DNA from: Litomosoides sigmodontis
Lineage: Eukaryota > Nematoda > Chromadorea > Rhabditida > Onchocercidae
NCBI GenBank assembly: GCA_963070105.1
Contig: OY718807.1
Location: 5,181,001 to 5,245,000 of the forward strand
Reading direction: 5' to 3'
Length of the DNA: 64,000 bases
This document shows, one piece after another, positions 14,901-27,100 of the stretch (position 1 is the stretch's first letter; every line of letters starts with the position of its first letter). Made by a program: the position numbers and the translations under genes. The notes under the pieces are model-generated. The model did not search any database. It was not told the origin of the DNA and saw only the letters and a list, made by a program, of their open reading frames with translations.

Positions 14901-15676
14901 TTCTTACGATTACTCCTTCGTAACTTTTCTGACACCTTAGCTTACAATCTATATTTTCCTCAAATTCAAACTTCATTCGATGACTAGCTGTTCAAACATA
15001 CACGAATTAATTTCAGTATGAGTAGAATCGCGTAAGTGAAAGAATTGAAATCTATTAAAGTGATGAATTATTCTTCCATGATGAATTATTCAAATTTCAC
15101 TCATTTCAATCCTCCCAGACGACCTTACCATTAACTTATGTTTATTTCAAAGAACAAAACAATAAAATTTGTAGTAATATCTGAGACTTCATTTGAAACA
15201 TTGATGATTTATCAAAGCAAACATTGCTTGTGACAAGCACAAGCCTAAAAATGCTGTTAAATTCTACCCAGTTTGATATCAGAAGATGATTGTGATGGGA
15301 CTTGACCAGCAATTCCGTTCCATCTATCACTTTTGACAATACTGCACCACTGAGGGATATTAATATGATGTGCCTGAAGATAATGAGCCTAGAACCTTCT
15401 CAAGTTCCAGGTATGTTCATAGCCTGAGCTATCTCCCGACTCAAACTTTCACAATTCACTGCGATCTTTTATCAATTGAACGAATCTCAGCATTTGCCGT
15501 TTCTCCTTGATGTTTTCTATGACCTTAATATTCTCCCGTCCTCTTCCTCCCTCACTAAATCAAACGAATTCATTCACGTGTGCTTATTATACGTTGTTTT
15601 ATTTGGTGTAACATCGGTTGAGGAGATCTTCAGGAGTTGAAGAGGTGTGCTCGCAGGGTGAGGAACTGTCAATGGA
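11993..15676. other. 3.7-kb divergent intergenic region, no gene seen
   Basis: The region lies between the divergent starts of the ZP gene (-) and the cysteine-rich gene (+). It is AT-rich and contains a CT-rich stretch near 13938-13972. Open frames near 13789, 14627 and 15142 are short, of low complexity or without splice partners, and I do not accept them as genes. It presumably holds the promoters of both flanking genes. Confidence 0.5.
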
Positions 15677-17391
15677 ATGTTAGCTGTTGTCCATATTGCG
15701 CTCCTTCTCGCCGTTCTATCAAAGAATCGCTTTGTGAACTGTCAACTCATTTGCGCCAACGAAGCTTCTCGGTAAGTCTTTGCTGAATTAACTTTAGAGT
15801 ATCGTGCAAATTCTGCTCTTTTTTACACGACCCATGCAAACGAAAGAATCGAAATGAAAGGTCAGCAATGAGGAAATGAATAATACTTTTGAGTAGTGCC
15901 TGTGATTTCAGATATCTATCCACCTGTTCGACAACAACCACTACGTATTAAAAGAGCGAGGATCATCAGCAACCATTATTGTTTGTTTATTTCAGGTTCG
16001 ATGAAAAAAAAATATGCTTTGATCTCGATAAAGGTCGCTTTATCAATCCAAAAATTGGTCGAAATTCGATATATGACGCGGAAGTTACGCTTAAACAGCA
16101 TGAAATTGCATTAGGCCGAAGTAGAAGGAAACGTAGTTTTTTTTTTGAAACTTTTAAGTTAATCGTTTTCATTGTTTGATTCTCCACCTCTATTTTACCA
16201 AATTACTTGAAATTTATATTTTTTTCTTTTTTCGAAGCAAAGTTTGAACTTGCGCAATTTTTAACTGTTATTTCTGAAAAGGAAATTTTGTTTAATTTCT
16301 GCTCTGAAAAAAAAACAAATAAAAGGAACTGATAAAAATCTCATTTATTTTGTAGAAAAAAAGTATTCGTTTCCTGAAGCGATAAAAATCTCCTCCAATT
16401 GCATTATTCATCGATTTTTTCGATTTGAAAGTTAAAAGGAAATTTCCTCTTTTTTAAAGAAAATATACTTTTATTGAAAATCTTTTATTCCTTTCATTTG
16501 ACTGCAGCAAAAAGCAGAAATTCATTTTTCCTATCTTCAGAATTTAAACATTTCGTGAATTCATTTTTGATCTTTCAAAATCTCAAAATATGCTATCATT
16601 GTGGTGATAACTCTTACTCGTTCTTCTGTTTGCACTTCCATTATTCAATTCTTTTCTCCAAAAAGTGAGTACGGCGTGAAATACGTGAAACACTACAGTT
16701 AGCTGAAAAAACTTGCGTATTTTTAAATCTTTTAATTATAGCGCGAGCATGCCGTGGCTATAATTTTTATCGACGTTGCCAGAGGAAATACGGAACACAT
16801 TTAGGAAGGCTGGAGTGTCGATACGCAAGGTGTTCCGTGTGCATTACGGAACACTTGCATCCTGGTTGTCCATTCTGTTACGCCGATAGTTAGCATTCTC
16901 ACTCATATCTTCAGGGGAACAACTAATAGAAGAGAGAAATGGATTTTTCTTAAAGTTACCAAGTTTCATCAAAATCTCAATTTGTAAAATTTTTAAGGTA
17001 TTTCCATAAACTGAATTTAAGTTTTATATTTCGCAGAATCAGTATTTTGTCCAGCCGTTGAATCATGTTCATGCCCGTGGAAAGCTGGTTATGGCATTTG
17101 GGATTCATGTAGACGACAGATCAATAGTCGTTGCTACGGTATTTCAAATTTCTGTTTAATTTCCATTTAAAATCATCATCTTTTCAAATTTATTCAAATC
17201 AACAGACGGCCAAGTAACTCTCCTTTTCTTCCTCATTTATAAAGTAAGGTTTTTCGAATTGTAAGATTAAAAATTTCAAAGTTTCGATCTCTCATCAATT
17301 TCACTGCTCACAACAACAAAGCTGTATTACAGACGTTAACAGAACAAAATCAAAAAAGAAGAAATATGGGAGGAAAAGTCGCTTCAGATGA
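15677..17391 (+). CDS. secreted cysteine-rich pre-pro-protein of unknown family, 5 exons, about 179 aa
   Basis: I do not recognise this protein. Exons: 15677-15771, 15996-16132, 16742-16888, 17037-17138, 17333-17391; phases close to 180 codons. It begins with a clear signal peptide (MLAVVHIALLLAVLS), then an acidic and basic pro-region ending in GRSRRKPRAC, which looks like a furin or dibasic cleavage site. The predicted mature part is basic and cysteine-rich, with seven Cys in exon 3 (CRGYNFYRRC, LEC, ARCSVC, HPGCPFC) and five in exon 4 (VFC, ESCSC, DSC, RCY). Twelve in total is an even number, consistent with six disulfides. It ends in a lysine-rich tail, KSKKKKYGRKSRF. The donor of exon 3 (A|GTTAGC at 16888/16889) is non-consensus; if unused, the frame stops at 16893 and gives a 127-aa form. 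Exon 2 can also join exon 4 in phase, skipping exon 3. Confidence 0.68.
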
Positions 17392-17684
17392 CCGGTGAAG
17401 ATTGGCGTACACGACTATTTCAGAATCTCTCATAAAGATGACTTACGATCGAAACAAATGCCTGATAGGCTGGATTTGCCGAGAAAATTTTCATCTGAAG
17501 ATTTTTGATGCGATAAAAACGATAACGCTTTTACTCGTTTCTAGGTAATAATATTCATTTGCATAAATTTATGCAAATTTTTTGTTTTATGTGATCTATG
17601 CAAATTTTTCTCTTTGTGTAAGAGTAAATTATATATATATATATATACATACATATATGAAAGGTTGTTGCACACACCAACGCA

Positions 17685-19888
17685 ATGTGTGATTTACCAA
17701 CTTTAGTACCACAAGAGGAGGGAATTTGGGCTGGAAGAGAAGGTGCATCACGTACGTATTTCAGTTTTCAATAAAGATTGAAATTTGTTTAAAATTAGCT
17801 TCAAAATTTGGTATTTCCTTAATGCAACTCAAAAGTCCAAAGCTTCGGGTAGAAATTTTGGAATTCTCACCATTACCGATTATTAATTATCAATTCCTGA
17901 ATATCATAATCTCACAATTTTCGAAATTACCGACTACGTTTATACTTTAGCCACCAGAAACGTCACGCAGATATTGCTGGGGTGTAAAAATTGCTACACA
18001 AGAACTATTTTTACAAGAACTATATTAAAGTAAATTCTAACATCTACGTAGACTTCACGAGAGAGAGAGAGAGAGGATTAGTCTAATGCCGACTATGATG
18101 TAAAGCTTTAGAGAATAACAGTACGCAATTTTCTACTTTCGGATTTCGAGCATACGTGAATAATGCTTCCAGTGGACAAGGAGCTGCTCACGCCTCTCTT
18201 TATAGGTTAAGCAAATGGACACTTTTTGAGTGGGTCATTTCTTTACAGGTGAAATTATCATTTTCTACGCTATGCACTTCAAATAGAGCAGAAAAGGTCA
18301 TCATTACTTCTTGGGAGTAATTATGAAAATGTCCTATGTCTATTCAGGTCTTTAACGCCATCCTTCTCCAGCAATTTCAGGCCACTGTTGTCATGCTTAA
18401 TATATTGAGCGCATTGGTACTGAGCATTGTTGAATATTTGAGTCCGTGGCCTATGATACTTATGGCCATACTTCTGCTCATTCCTATTTTTCCAACACTG
18501 TGCTCTAATCAATACGAAGGTAAAATACTAAATTAAAAATGAAACAAACAGACAAGCAAGTAGAGTAAATTACTTTGAAATTATTCAAAATAGATTGAAA
18601 TGATTTTGAATTTCTAGAAAATTTGAAGCTGTTTGGTTGGACACAATTAATATGTGGCTTTGTTGAGCTATTCTGGTCCAGTTGTGTTTTACTTGACATG
18701 AATTATCACTCAAACGATTGGCGTGCTTACTTTATTATGTGTACGGTATCGTGGCAGGTTAAAATAACTTTCTCAATTAATTTTACAGGTACAAATGCAA
18801 ATAAGACATAAAACAGTGAAAAAAGAAATTTTTCAAAACAAAACCACTGATACTATTTTATTTTATCTAGATTTTTTCCGATAATTAGATCCCTAGCAAG
18901 TTTTTCAACTTTAATTAGCAACTTTACTTGAACCACAATGAAATGAAATGAACCGAGTTGAGATTCAAAAAAACTTTCAAAAGTTGTGAAAAAGTGTGAC
19001 TTATGGTTTTGTCAAAACAGTAAAATATTTTATTTAATATTTTGAATACGGGAAATATCTTCAGTTCATATCAGTAATTCTAATATCAACAGAATGTCCA
19101 CTACTGGAAAGGATGATAACTGGTCGAAGAAATGGAACAAATGTTGAAAATCGCGCCATCACTGACCCTTGCAAGTTTTGTATTGAAATTAGAAAGTGGT
19201 ATTTTATCCCAACTTGAAAAATGAAGTAAAATGATTGATTTAATGCTTGTTTATTCGCTTGAGCAATCATGCAAATTTCTATCCTTTAAAGTAGCCAAAA
19301 AAATTGGGGAAAGTCTGAATGGAATAAATGAGATGATTTTGCAGCAAGTTGCAGCGTTGATTTACGCATAGCACAATTGCGTACAGCGTTAAATTTTGAG
19401 AAGCAACGATTGGATGAGAGAAAAAAGCGGCAAAAAGAAAGGTAAGAGAAAAAAATAAGGAGGTAAAAACTATCGATTGTGAGAGTTGAAGTCAAATAAT
19501 ATTGAAAATGAAAATAATTTCAAATTTTCATCAAAATTTTAATGAATCACTTTTGTTATTTGTAAGGAATAAATAAACGACGCTTTTTTCAGGTTGAAAA
19601 GAAACGAACTCACTAAACACTCTAAAGTGTTCACGGATAGCGCAACACAGTGTAAATTGATTACGAAAAATTTATTTCAAATAATAATTATTATAAGATC
19701 GAGCAACCTCACCTTTTGATTAAGTGAAGATGGGCAGGATAATTAATGATTAAACGATAATTGCAGCTGAAGAAATCGACGCTCGAACTGCAAGAGAAAT
19801 TTCTGACCAAACCGTAGATAAAATGACAGACCTGAAGACTGCTAAGATGCGGCAGGATGATAAAGTTTCTGATATGCCTAAAATTTGA
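17685..19888 (+). CDS. multi-pass membrane protein of unknown family, 9 exons, about 313 aa
   Basis: I cannot name a family. Exons: 17685-17751, 17958-17983, 18114-18248, 18348-18519, 18618-18757, 19065-19198, 19355-19441, 19593-19651, 19767-19888; phases close to 314 codons. The short polar N-terminus (MCDLPTLVPQEEGIWAGR) is followed by hydrophobic segments around VMLNILSALVLSIVEYL, MILMAILLLIPIFPTL, QLICGFVELFWSSCVLL and YFIMCTVSWQFISVILIS, giving about four membrane spans with a small loop holding Asn and Cys. The C-terminus is a long charged cytosolic-type tail rich in Lys, Arg and Glu (FEKQRLDERKKRQKER; AREISDQTVDKMTDLK). It starts 294 bp after the preceding gene on the same strand. The 26-nt exon 2 is the weakest part; an alternative exon at 17951-18029 also fits the phases. 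The four-span topology is by eye. Confidence 0.66.
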
Positions 19889-20584
19889 AAATTTCATAAA
19901 TTTTTTTAGGCGTACATTATGTAATAATGGTCTTTACAGCGTAAAGAAAGTGAAAAAGTAAGGAATGAAGTGATAGCAATAATTTTGAACGATTCAACCC
20001 ACAGAAGCGCACCTGGTTGTCTAGTCAGGCTGGCGTTTTAGAGGTTCGGTTGATATAGGCGTAGAAGATTGTGTACGGCTAGGGTCACTCATCTGATAAG
20101 CAGTAAAGTTAGAAGTACAAAGATGCAATGCCAATGCTACCTGTTGAAACAACTCCTCCCTGTAGCTAATTCAGCGTTGCGAAATTAGATAAGAATTCCT
20201 TGATGGCATTTCGCAGTCTAAAAAGCGAATGTCAGAGATGTTGAGAACGAAAGGATTTTGATTTAAGCCTCTTATCAATCTCACTAAACCGTATGTTACT
20301 GTCCTAATTTTGCAAAGAATGAATAAAGAATTTACAAAGTCAAACCAACTTTGCACTGACTGTCTTTTGCTGAATAAATTAGAAAATAAAAGAATGAAAG
20401 TTCTCTTTGTATAATTTCAATCTTCTGACACAGTTACCACTGTTATCCAACAGTAACAACAACAACAACGACAGTTCGCAGGAGCAAACCAGTGAATTTT
20501 TTATTAAGAGCATTAGGTAATCCACAAAGACAATATTAGAAACGGAATGATCAAGAGCACTGCACGACGCGCTCTTCTTTTCCA
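19889..20584. other. convergent intergenic region
   Basis: Tail-to-tail gap between the multi-pass gene (+) and the PP1-like gene (-). The minus-strand frames here (20171-20356, 20379-20609) have no family signal, and the latter shadows the last phosphatase exon. No gene is seen. Confidence 0.55.
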
Positions 20585-22637
20585 TCATTTTGGTAGAACT
20601 TTCCCGCATTTCATCGACGGACGAAGAATCTGAGATGGAACGAAATTTTAATCTTACTGCTATTGTTGGAGAATTAAATGAATTTAAGCAAAGTAACTAG
20701 TAAGAATAATTTGAAGAATCAATTTGTTAAGTTATTTTTGAGTTGAAATTATTTTCACGTTCTGATTTAACGGAAAAATGAGGACTTGAAATGTGCAAAC
20801 AAGTGATTCGTCCACATTCATCATTGCAGCTGCATTATCAAACTGGCCACAGTAATGGGGCGCAGAAAATATTGTCACCAATTTACGATTCGCAAAAAAT
20901 TCATAACCATCCTGGAAGAAGAAATAATTTATTTCACTAGGTGGTTGATAGTTCATTTCAACAGTTCGTTTTAACTGGAGGATTACACCAACCCGAATAT
21001 ACGCTAATTTCCCCACCTCCAACTCTTCTTCCTGGAACAATTCTAAAAAATACTTGAACGACTTGATGAGCTCGAGCAATCAGATCAATGTCTAATTTTT
21101 GGCACATTTCTATGACAACATCAGGACCGAACGTATACGATAATCCACGATTGTTCGCCTGCCATCCCTTTACAGATGGGTCTGGATCCGACCTGTGAAT
21201 GGTTCATGACAACAGGAAAAGAGTAAATTATGAATGGAATATCCTTCGCAAATCTGGCAGCAAAATTTGGCGTTCAAAATTTAAGCATAAACATAAGTAA
21301 TTTCAAAATTTAACTCCTATAAATCATGAATACTGTATGCATCTTTACACTTTTCCAATACCGATTGGAAAGAATTATGCAATAGGAACCATAACAAATC
21401 TATGTGAATGGATGGATTTGGAGGATCGATAGGTCGACTAATTTGTCGAAGCTGATCGATACTCTTCAATTGTGGCGATAGACCGCCGTGCATGCATAAA
21501 ATTTTACCGGCAACTAGGCCAGTAAACGGCATCGTGTTGAATACTTCCTGAAAGCCGACAATAAATTTAAAAAAGAAAGCGAAACAATACAATCTTCAAT
21601 TATGCAACAATGGAAAACAGTAGGATTTCGAAAAGTAATTGAAGTTTCACTCAGTTATACTTATTTAAAATCAAATGTGAAAAATCTTAATGATGAAATG
21701 AATTTGTCGAACACCTGAAATGTTTGCCACAACCGTACACTTTGATAGCGACGATTGCATTCTTCGAAGAAGCCGTAGACACGATTGATAACACTACATT
21801 CGTGATTACCACGAAGCAAGAAAAAATTCTCCGAATATTTCACCTTAACGATACTAAGATTTGTTAGCTGCAAATGACGAAGTGAACTAAAATAAAAAAA
21901 GCGCAGAAAATTTTCATTGCGAAATTTCAAAGTAACAGTTAAAGCATTAATTGCAATCTGTAAATACGCCGATAATAGAAATACTTTATAACAAAGCAAT
22001 AGAGATATAGTTTCGAGATTTTGTCTTCCGCGATCAACATAGTCGCCGAGAAATAAATAATTGACAAAAGGTGGGAAGCCTCCACGGTCAAATAATCGAA
22101 GCAAATCTGCAAATTAAACAAAATTCTAATTTTTAATCCTTTTATTACTCGTTATGAGTAAGGAAGTTAACGGAGACGATTATCACTGAGAGGAAGTATA
22201 AGTCCAGTCCAGTCCGATCTGTACCTCAGCACGGAGAAGAGAAACACAGATCGCACCCTACAATTAACTCATTAAAAAGTAATGAAAAGAAAAAAAAATG
22301 CTTGATCTGCGATCTTGACCTGGTTTAGAAAGACCAACGGGTATAAGGAATGAATTAGTAGACGATCACAAACTAGCAGGCGATTCACAGCATTGCGCTG
22401 TTAAACTCAACCGAGCATATTATGATGCTGACCTGCATATTGTCCATGTGTGTCGCCACAAATTCGGATCGGTGGATCAACCTCAATCAATGAATTTTGA
22501 GATAGGAAAACTTCCTTAGCTAGGGAACACAAATGCATTATTTCTTGCTCTTTAACTGTTTTCGTCAGACTGCATCCCGGGCTACCAACATTCAGTAGCT
22601 TGCAAATTAATTCGTCCAAGTCCAACTTTAGCGCCAT
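20585..22637 (-). CDS. PP1-type serine/threonine protein phosphatase catalytic subunit, 7 exons, 307 aa
   Basis: Removes phosphate from Ser/Thr using a two-metal centre. Exons in transcript order: 22637-22433, 22106-21985, 21843-21715, 21547-21390, 21192-21054, 20911-20786, 20629-20585; phases close. All PPP-family signatures are present: GDTHGQ (61-66, canonical GDIHGQ with Ile replaced by Thr), GDYVDRG (89-95), LLRGNHE (118-124), MHGG (171-174), [10 protein letters not shown] (218-227), ARAHQ (244-248) and [11 protein letters not shown]. Metal ligands Asp, His, Asp, Asn, His, His are therefore intact and the enzyme should be active. The C-terminus is short ([16 protein letters not shown]). 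Divergence at normally invariant places ([17 protein letters not shown], the N-terminus) suggests a member of the nematode PP1-like expansion rather than the housekeeping enzyme. The start could also be ATG 22646. The third exon could begin 24 nt earlier in frame at a stronger TTTGCAG acceptor, adding eight residues. Confidence 0.92.
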
Positions 22638-23114
22638 ACCTAACATTTTGCAATAAACTTTGATGTTTCGCTCCTTTCATTCATTTATTTCAAATGTTAA
22701 TCTCCAATCTCATCTATCGATACTCTCGCCTTAAAAGACAACTAGCGAGCAATTCAGGGGAAGAGAAATGTGATAAACTGAAGGGCACCGGATTATCTGC
22801 TAAAATTTGTTGCTATAGTTCATTTATAAACTTAAAAAAAAACTGGACTGCGCAAGGCTGATGCAAGGCGCAAACAAAATTGAATGTGCACCAGAACGAC
22901 ACCTGCGCGAAAGGTTACAAAAAGATGAAATGAAGATAAGTAACTTATTCCATTCAATTTATAGATTTTAAATATATCGCAAATTTTCGAAGTTATTAAA
23001 TTAGAAAAGGAGAAGTAAAGAAAATCACTGATATTTCAAAGCATTGCTTGATAAAAATAAAGCAAATTGTTCATAATAAAAGGATATGTAGAGAAGTAGG
23101 GAAGTAACTTAATT
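22638..23114. other. gap between two minus-strand genes
   Basis: The 477-bp gap between the small gene's stop and the phosphatase start, both on the minus strand. It is AT-rich and no gene is seen. Presumably it is the phosphatase promoter. Confidence 0.5.
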
Positions 23115-23730
23115 TTAACTTGGTCTTTCGGTCAACTGCATCAGCTTTAATTTTTCCTTGCTGATACCTTTCACGTAAATTACATTTCCTTTTTTATCAT
23201 AATAGGCACGTTCTACACAAATTAAGGCATTTGCGTGAGCTTATTACTGAATTGAATTGTTATGTTGAGCACATCATGCTGTTTATAATTAAGGCTTAAT
23301 TGTACTCTAATAAAAATTGACAAAACGATTTGGAAGATCGTGAAAAAATTTTCCATATCGTTCCGGAGGAGAGTCCTTTGCAATATTAAATATCGTAAAA
23401 TGGAAATTAGTGTCTTATCAACAGTGGTACTACGTGCCAACATGATAAAACTCAATTTCAAAGTTTGACTGGTCGAAAATAGATAAATTGTTTCTCGCCA
23501 AAACGAACAAATACTGCGATCAAGAAGAATTATTATCTGCAACTGAACTTCATACTGCTAGTGAGATTTTATAAGTTATCTAAAGAACACTGAAAGCAGA
23601 TTTCTTTTTTAAATATAATGTTGCAGTTACGCTTTGAAACACTACGAATTATCGTCGAGCGCTATTCATTTACGATACCAGCAAACAGTTTAAAGGTTGC
23701 ATTAGCAAACACGTGTCTCTCTGATTCCAT
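23115..23730 (-). CDS. tentative small gene of unknown family
   Basis: Exon pieces on the minus strand that look coding but that I cannot name. The last exon (23212-23115) is the clearest: a TGTGTAG acceptor, then RAYYDKKGNVIYVKGISK and a stop after QLTERPS. A plausible first exon (23730-23674) starts MESERHVFANATFKLFAGI with donor GTAAAT. A middle exon beginning at 23513 reads YLFVLARNNLSIFDQ. A further piece near 23360-23300 reads DSPPERYGKFFHDLPN. The joins between the middle pieces are unclear: donor GTAGTA at 23433 leaves phase 2, whereas the next piece fits phase 0. It lies head to head with the TRMT10C-like gene, about 455 bp apart. Treat the region as probably coding with an unfinished model. 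Confidence 0.4.
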
Positions 23731-24185
23731 TTCAGTGTTATATTTTAAATCTTTGATGTGAATTTCAACCCCAGCAAATCAATAAGTGAACGAGCCAACT
23801 TGATCGGCACTGTCCCAGCAAAGAAATCAACAGGAAAGACGTGTTGCATAGCCCATCTAATGCTACATTGAGTGATATGAGTGGGAAGTGGTGCTATGGT
23901 TTGTTCCGGGGGATTTGTTGGCTAAGATGGAAGTTGAGCTGTAGGTTTGCGAAATTTAACGAGAAAGAAAGCTACTTGGAATTTCAATTTTGCAAAATTT
24001 AAAGACGATAAATGATTCATAGGAGTTATTTTTCTTATCATTCATCATGCTTTTCCCTTGGAGTACTGTATTTTGACTATTGTGTCTTGTAAAAAATCGA
24101 GATTCATCAATTTGTTATAGAGTAAATGGAGAATTTCCTTTCCATGTGATAGTGGCTTCGAATATTTGTTCTTATTCAGGATTTC

Positions 24186-27100
24186 ATGGTGCAGTCTTCG
24201 CAGATCTCATCCATTTGTGGTTTTCTGTTTGGTAGAACAATTCAGAGTGCATCATTGGCAACCAAATTAAATTTCCCCGAAAAGAATCGTCAATATTGCA
24301 CTGTTCGTTTATCGTTCATGCGATTTGCGGGTAACAGTGGAGAGTATCGTTGCGCACGTTTTCCTTTATGATGGTTCTCAGTGTGCAAATGTCCTTAAGG
24401 TGTTATAGGTTCTTCCCTCTTGGAAACTGCAATAGGCATAAGATACCATCCCGACATTGTCAGTAGTAGATTCTCTGTTTCATTAAGTTGTTTTAAAATG
24501 TTTAGGTGGGAAGTCCAGTAACACCGCAACTAAGAAATTTTTCTTACAATAAGTAAGCAAGCAAATTCGAGAACCATTTCTTATTTATCCGTTGTTCATC
24601 CGTTGCAGAAAAGCGAAATTGCTGTTGCGATACCTCGTTCTGTACGACCTTCACCTCGCTTGATTGCAAAATTTGAAAATAACAAATTTTTACGCCTTTT
24701 ATTGGAATTGGAATTGCTATATGGGGTTGCTGAAACGAAATTACCGACTTACTTAACAGACAGTGACTGGATTAAATATATCCAAATGACTAGTATTATC
24801 GAAAGATGTTGTTACTTACATCAGCTTTACGAAAGTAGGAAAGAAATCGAGGCGAAGCATGAAATGAAAGTATGTTTATTAGTTACTGGTCTTGGTTGAA
24901 ACGAACAGAGTTGCAATCATAAGTTGTCAGCAACGATAGGATATCAGCAGTGAGATGATATTAGCAACTTTAGTGTTTTACCGCTCTTCAAAATTCACTC
25001 TTGTTGTTACCCTATTAATGTTTTTAACTGGAAAAATATTATTGTTCTAACAATAAGTTTTAAGAAAATTTATCTGTCGTGCTGTTTGAGATCCTAAAAG
25101 GCTTTAGGTGAGAAGTTGAATGTTTCCTATTCTTTATTTTTTAGATTCATCGAGAAGTGGAAACTGCTCATAATGGACGCTTACCTATCAATACTCTTTA
25201 TTACTTTGAGAGAGAAGACTTTAGAAGTATTTCATTTAAATGGTTTCACATATCTTCAAACGACTTATTAAACTCGTATTGTTCTCAGTGCCAACATTTT
25301 AGTTGACGTATTGACATTCGGAAAAAATATGCATATTCCGGTTTTATTCTTGATATTTTTTTGTTATAAAAGAATGATACCGAATTTAAAGGAATGAATG
25401 GAGGTCTTTAAACAGTAAAAATCACATGGAAATATTGTAATTGTAGAAATACATTTTATAGGATTTGCTTATGAAATATTTGGTTGCCGATTGTTAGCTG
25501 CATGGCGCTGTGCAGATTCGTTCCCACCGTTACTAGTTGATTGTCGTTATCTAGCCAATTTGAATTATTCGACACAGAGAACTCTAGTAAAGTATTCGTT
25601 ACACCATATAAAGTTTGGAATAATTAAACAGACAAAGTAACTGAATTGAGTAATGGCATTTTTATATACCATAAATCGCTGTTTTCACAGCTGTTAAAGA
25701 ATGCTGTACTAATTTTTTCTTTATTATACTCTTTACTAGCGATGAATTTGTTATGTACCTTAGTGTTAATGATAAGGAAGTAATGCAATTTTTTTTGGTT
25801 TAATGAAAAAGAAAGTCCATAGTAATTAATGAAAGGGGGATGATAAAGCAAAATTTTCAAGCTGGACTTTATGTGACCAATTTCAGGCAGATGAAAGATC
25901 TGGTGCTTGACAATAGCTTACAGCGAAATCCATTTCCGGTCATTTTTGCAAATTACCATACTACAATTAACATCGCTGACGAGATTGTAAAGTAATTTTC
26001 AAATCATGACTTTTTTTGAAACTCGTACGAATGGCGTAGTTTTGAGTATATAAGTAGCATGAATTGTAATAGAATGTAAATTAAATGTCTCTGGAATACT
26101 TCCAATAAAAATTTAATTGGAATACTCCCTATAAAGTCTGGTCCTCAATAAGCAGAAAAATGTTCAAAGTAGCCGGAGGAAAAACTTTCTAAGAAAACAG
26201 AGTTTAACCCAAAGCATGGCTGATATTAAGTTCATGGCTTCGGAAGCGTTGTTTATCGAAATATCGCTCGTCAAATGCTAATGAAAGTGAGGAAAAACCT
26301 GAAAAATTTTCCGATGGAAAAAGTGACGAAGGAGCAGTGGACCGTGCTCCTTTTACTCCCGTTATTACATCAGCAACAATTCGTGAATGCCTTGGCAGCA
26401 CAAACCCCGGTATGATTTACGAACCTCTTTCATGAGTTCAGATCTGAGTTATGTCGCTCGTTTCCATGGTCAACATTTAAATGGACTAATTCAATTATGT
26501 GCATTTTTCCAGATATATTTAGGAAGTCATGATTTTCCGTGGAAGCAAAATGTAGTATTTGTTGTTACGCAACTTTTATTCTGCAGTTTAAATCACAATG
26601 AATATTATTAGCTGTCCGCAGGAAATCTCTTTTCAGAAGAAATTGCTTATATTAATCCGCGAGCTGCAGAATACTTACCACTTCCGCTTTCGAAATATAA
26701 AGCATTTGTGTTATGCGCTACGCCGGACAACAAATTATTCAATTCCTCATTTCAAGCGGCCAAAATCGAACAGCTAAATTCTTATAAACTGCCGATCACT
26801 AAATATTTAAAGTAAGCAAAAATCTCATTAGCGTAGCAGTAAACATCGCTGGACGATCATTCCTTGTTTTTAATACCAAAGACACAGTTATTAAAGCATA
26901 TCTTCGCATATAGTCGAAATTTAAAAATGTTACAGTCTCGGTCAAGCATCGATTACGCCTTTGCGGATCACAGCAAACATAATTCGTGACGTCTACGCAA
27001 GTGGTTCTGAATGGAGGACAGCATTCGACAAACACATACCTTATTTCAGTGTCTTGGCTAATGATATATATCAAAACCACGATAGCGATAAAGATACTCT

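Noticed and set aside
18758..18788. 31-nt intron candidate after the fifth exon of the multi-pass gene
   Set aside because: Too short for a nematode intron. Joining to the acceptor at 19064 gives a hydrophobic continuation and a consistent phase chain instead.
20379..20609. 76-codon minus frame at the phosphatase 3' end
   Set aside because: The same DNA in the phosphatase frame gives the conserved FQILRP ending and a stop at 20585.
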